This document shows, in pieces, positions 6,214 to 7,606 of a DNA stretch of 7,606 bases. The stretch is from CAYLLT01 sp964591605. Its GTDB lineage: Bacteria > Planctomycetota > Phycisphaerae > UBA1845 > PWPN01. The translations under genes and the position numbers were made by a program. How positions within the stretch are numbered: the stretch's first letter is position 1; the number at the start of each line of letters is the position of its first letter. Location: contig CAZQEN010000366.1 of NCBI GenBank assembly GCA_964591605.1, positions 1 to 7,606 of the forward strand, read 5' to 3'. The notes beneath the pieces are model-generated. The model did not search any database. It had not been told where the DNA came from and was given only the letters and a program-made list of their open reading frames with translations.

Positions 6214-6888
6214 ATGCGCCGGATGAAGGCTCCGCAACGCCGCGAACAGCTCCTCGAGTCCGCCGCGCGGTGCTTTGCCCGCGACGGTTATCGGGGCACG
6301 ACGACGGCCAGGATCGCCGCCGAGGCCGGCGTCAGCGAGCCGATCATCTACCGCCATTTCAAGAACAAACGCGATCTCTTCATCGCGCTGATCGAGAAGG
6401 TGGCCGATGACGTGTTCCAGAACTGGCAGTCGGCCACGCGGGCCGCCAGGACGCCGCTCGAGAAGCTGCAGATCCTCCTCTACCGCAACCCGGCCACCTC
6501 GGACCCGAGCACCCGGGCCGTCTACCAGCTCCTGTTTCACGCCCAGACCGAGATCTCGGACCCCAAGATCCACGAGGCCATCAAGGACCACTACGAGCGG
6601 TACGTCCGGGCACTGGCCTCGGTGATGAAAGAAGCGGCCGAGGGTGGCCAGCTCCGCAGTGATGTCCCCCCCGAGTGGCTGGCCTGGCAGATCATTCACG
6701 CGGCCGTCGGCTTTGCCATGATCCGCCCCTTGAACATTCCCAGCCACACGAACCTGCAGTTCGTCCAGGGCACGATCCGTCTGCTCATCGAGTTGCTCAC
6801 TCTGGCCAAGCCGCGGTCGCAAGGTGGCCCCGCTTCGCGGACGGGCGAAATTCGCGGCGGCGCGTCAGGGGGCACCCAACGCAAGTGA
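6214..6888 (+). CDS. TetR/AcrR-family transcriptional regulator
   Basis: A 224-residue one-component regulator. Family members bind DNA as dimers through the N-terminal domain and release it when a small ligand binds the C-terminal domain. Residues 8-56 are a typical TetR_N domain: RREQLLESAARCFARDGYRGTTTARIAAEAGVSEPIIYRHFKNKRDLF, with the helix-turn-helix at about 32-51. The remaining helices (about 60-195) are a ligand/dimer domain that gives no clue to the ligand. The last 30 or so residues are Gly/Ser/Arg-rich and probably disordered. It starts at the ATG at 6214 behind AAGGT. The next gene starts 18 bases after the stop on the same strand, so read-through is likely. Autoregulation at the dyad over its -10 is possible. 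There is no neighbouring transporter or enzyme gene to suggest a target. Confidence 0.92.
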   Translation: MRRMKAPQRREQLLESAARCFARDGYRGTTTARIAAEAGVSEPIIYRHFKNKRDLFIALIEKVADDVFQNWQSATRAARTPLEKLQILLYRNPATSDPSTRAVYQLLFHAQTEISDPKIHEAIKDHYERYVRALASVMKEAAEGGQLRSDVPPEWLAWQIIHAAVGFAMIRPLNIPSHTNLQFVQGTIRLLIELLTLAKPRSQGGPASRTGEIRGGASGGTQRK

Positions 6889-6893
6889 TGCGG

Positions 6894-6899
6894 TATAAT
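6894..6899 (+). promoter_or_regulatory. -10 hexamer TATAAT directly before the LON-domain gene
   Basis: A perfect TATAAT lies in the 18-base gap after tetR. The next bases are six G and one A, then the ATG at 6907. Initiation at the A of that ATG (6907) or at 6906 is at a normal distance, which would give a leaderless mRNA. No good -35 is seen at 16-18 bases, so strength is uncertain and the gene may also be read through from tetR. Confidence 0.45.
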
Positions 6900-6906
6900 G
6901 GGGGGA

Positions 6907-7602
6907 ATGTCCCAGGAGCGACTGCCATCGCTGCGCGATCCGGTCGGGCTGTTTCCGCTGCCCAACGCCGTGCTGCTGCCGGGCGCGACCCTGCCGCTGC
7001 AGGTGTTTGAGCCGCGCTATCGGGCCATGGTCCGCGATGCGCTCGAACAGCACCAGTTGATCGCCATGGCCTACCTCAAACCCGGGTACGAGGCCTACTA
7101 TCACACGAACCTCGCGGAGATTTCGCCCATCGTGTGCGTCGGGCGCATCCGCGAGCACGTGCAGGTGGATGTGCGGTATTTCATCAACCTGGTGGGCCTG
7201 TGCCGCGCCCGCGTCCGCTCCGAGGACCGCGACGGCGAGTATCGCCTGGCCCAGCTCGAGCCGTTGCCCGCGGCACAGAACGCGATTGCCTCCGGATTTG
7301 AGCCGGACATCCGCCGTTCGTTCGAGCAGACCCTCTCGTCGCCTCTGTGGGCGGCCCTCCATGGCATCGACAAGTGCCGCAGTGCGCTCCAGGGCCTGCT
7401 CCCGCTCGAACCCCTGCTCGATCTGACGGCGGCCACGCTGCTGCCGACCGACGCCGTGGAGATCCGCCAGCGCCTGCTCGAAGAACCCGACGTGCTTCAG
7501 CGCGCCGCCATCCTCCTGACCGAGCTCGGGCGGCTCCACCTGATCCTCGAACGCCACCAGCGCTCCAGCGACGAATGGCCCCGGACGGGATCGATGAATT
7601 GA
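6907..7602 (+). CDS. Stand-alone LON substrate-binding domain protein (Lon N-terminal-like)
   Basis: A 231-residue protein made of the N-terminal domain of Lon protease without the AAA+ or protease parts. The N-terminus LFPLPNAVLLPGATLPLQVFEPRYRAMV (residues 15-42) is the family hallmark. It is followed by the beta-rich part with IVCVGRIREHVQV and a helical C-terminal half (about 125-225). In Lon this domain recognises substrates; the role of free-standing bacterial versions is not settled. I saw no catalytic Ser/Lys motif, Walker motif, signal peptide or membrane segment, so it should be cytoplasmic and non-proteolytic. The ATG at 6907 is chosen over the in-frame ATG at 6898 because 6898 overlaps the TATAAT and adds only MGG. 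The six-G run ends one base before the ATG, too close to act as a normal ribosome binding site. Confidence 0.88.
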   Translation: MSQERLPSLRDPVGLFPLPNAVLLPGATLPLQVFEPRYRAMVRDALEQHQLIAMAYLKPGYEAYYHTNLAEISPIVCVGRIREHVQVDVRYFINLVGLCRARVRSEDRDGEYRLAQLEPLPAAQNAIASGFEPDIRRSFEQTLSSPLWAALHGIDKCRSALQGLLPLEPLLDLTAATLLPTDAVEIRQRLLEEPDVLQRAAILLTELGRLHLILERHQRSSDEWPRTGSMN

Positions 7603-7606
7603 AGAG

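Overview
The window is G+C-rich bacterial chromosomal DNA, roughly two thirds G+C by eye. The folate synthase at the left edge has a style I associate with Planctomycetota (a DYEKM..VGYN..NF.LARM..LL..VGNPHKS N-terminal region). The large secreted S41 protease with an acidic tail fits the same group. The taxon is an inference from remembered sequence style, not a search.

Layout, left to right. Positions 1-1413 (minus strand) hold folC, the dihydrofolate/folylpolyglutamate synthase, cut by the window edge near its C-terminus. Positions 1414-2215 are an 802-base divergent intergenic region. It contains the folC promoter, a stretch of lower G+C, a seven-copy 14-bp tandem repeat, and a probable promoter for the rightward gene. 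Positions 2216-4486 (plus) encode an exported carboxyl-terminal processing protease with PDZ and S41 domains and a Ser/Lys/Gln active site, followed by a clear intrinsic terminator. Positions 4698-5873 (plus) encode a ThiO-type FAD-dependent glycine oxidase. Positions 5874-6213 are a 340-base noncoding stretch rich in perfect inverted repeats. Positions 6214-6888 (plus) encode a TetR/AcrR-family repressor. Positions 6907-7602 (plus) encode a stand-alone LON substrate-binding-domain protein 18 bases downstream.

The genes do not form one pathway. folC and thiO are cofactor genes (folate and probably thiamine), the protease is envelope housekeeping, and the TetR/LON pair may be a small unit. The terminator after the protease and the long gaps show that most genes are separate transcription units. 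Two genes (folC and the LON-domain gene) have a good -10 hexamer so close to the start codon that their mRNAs should have almost no leader, and neither has a usable Shine-Dalgarno sequence. The protease and tetR genes do have one.

I looked for an undescribed system and did not find a convincing one. The items most worth a second look are the 14-bp repeat array, the probable leaderless genes, and the hairpin cluster between thiO and tetR. The long ORFs lying antisense to every real gene are composition artefacts.
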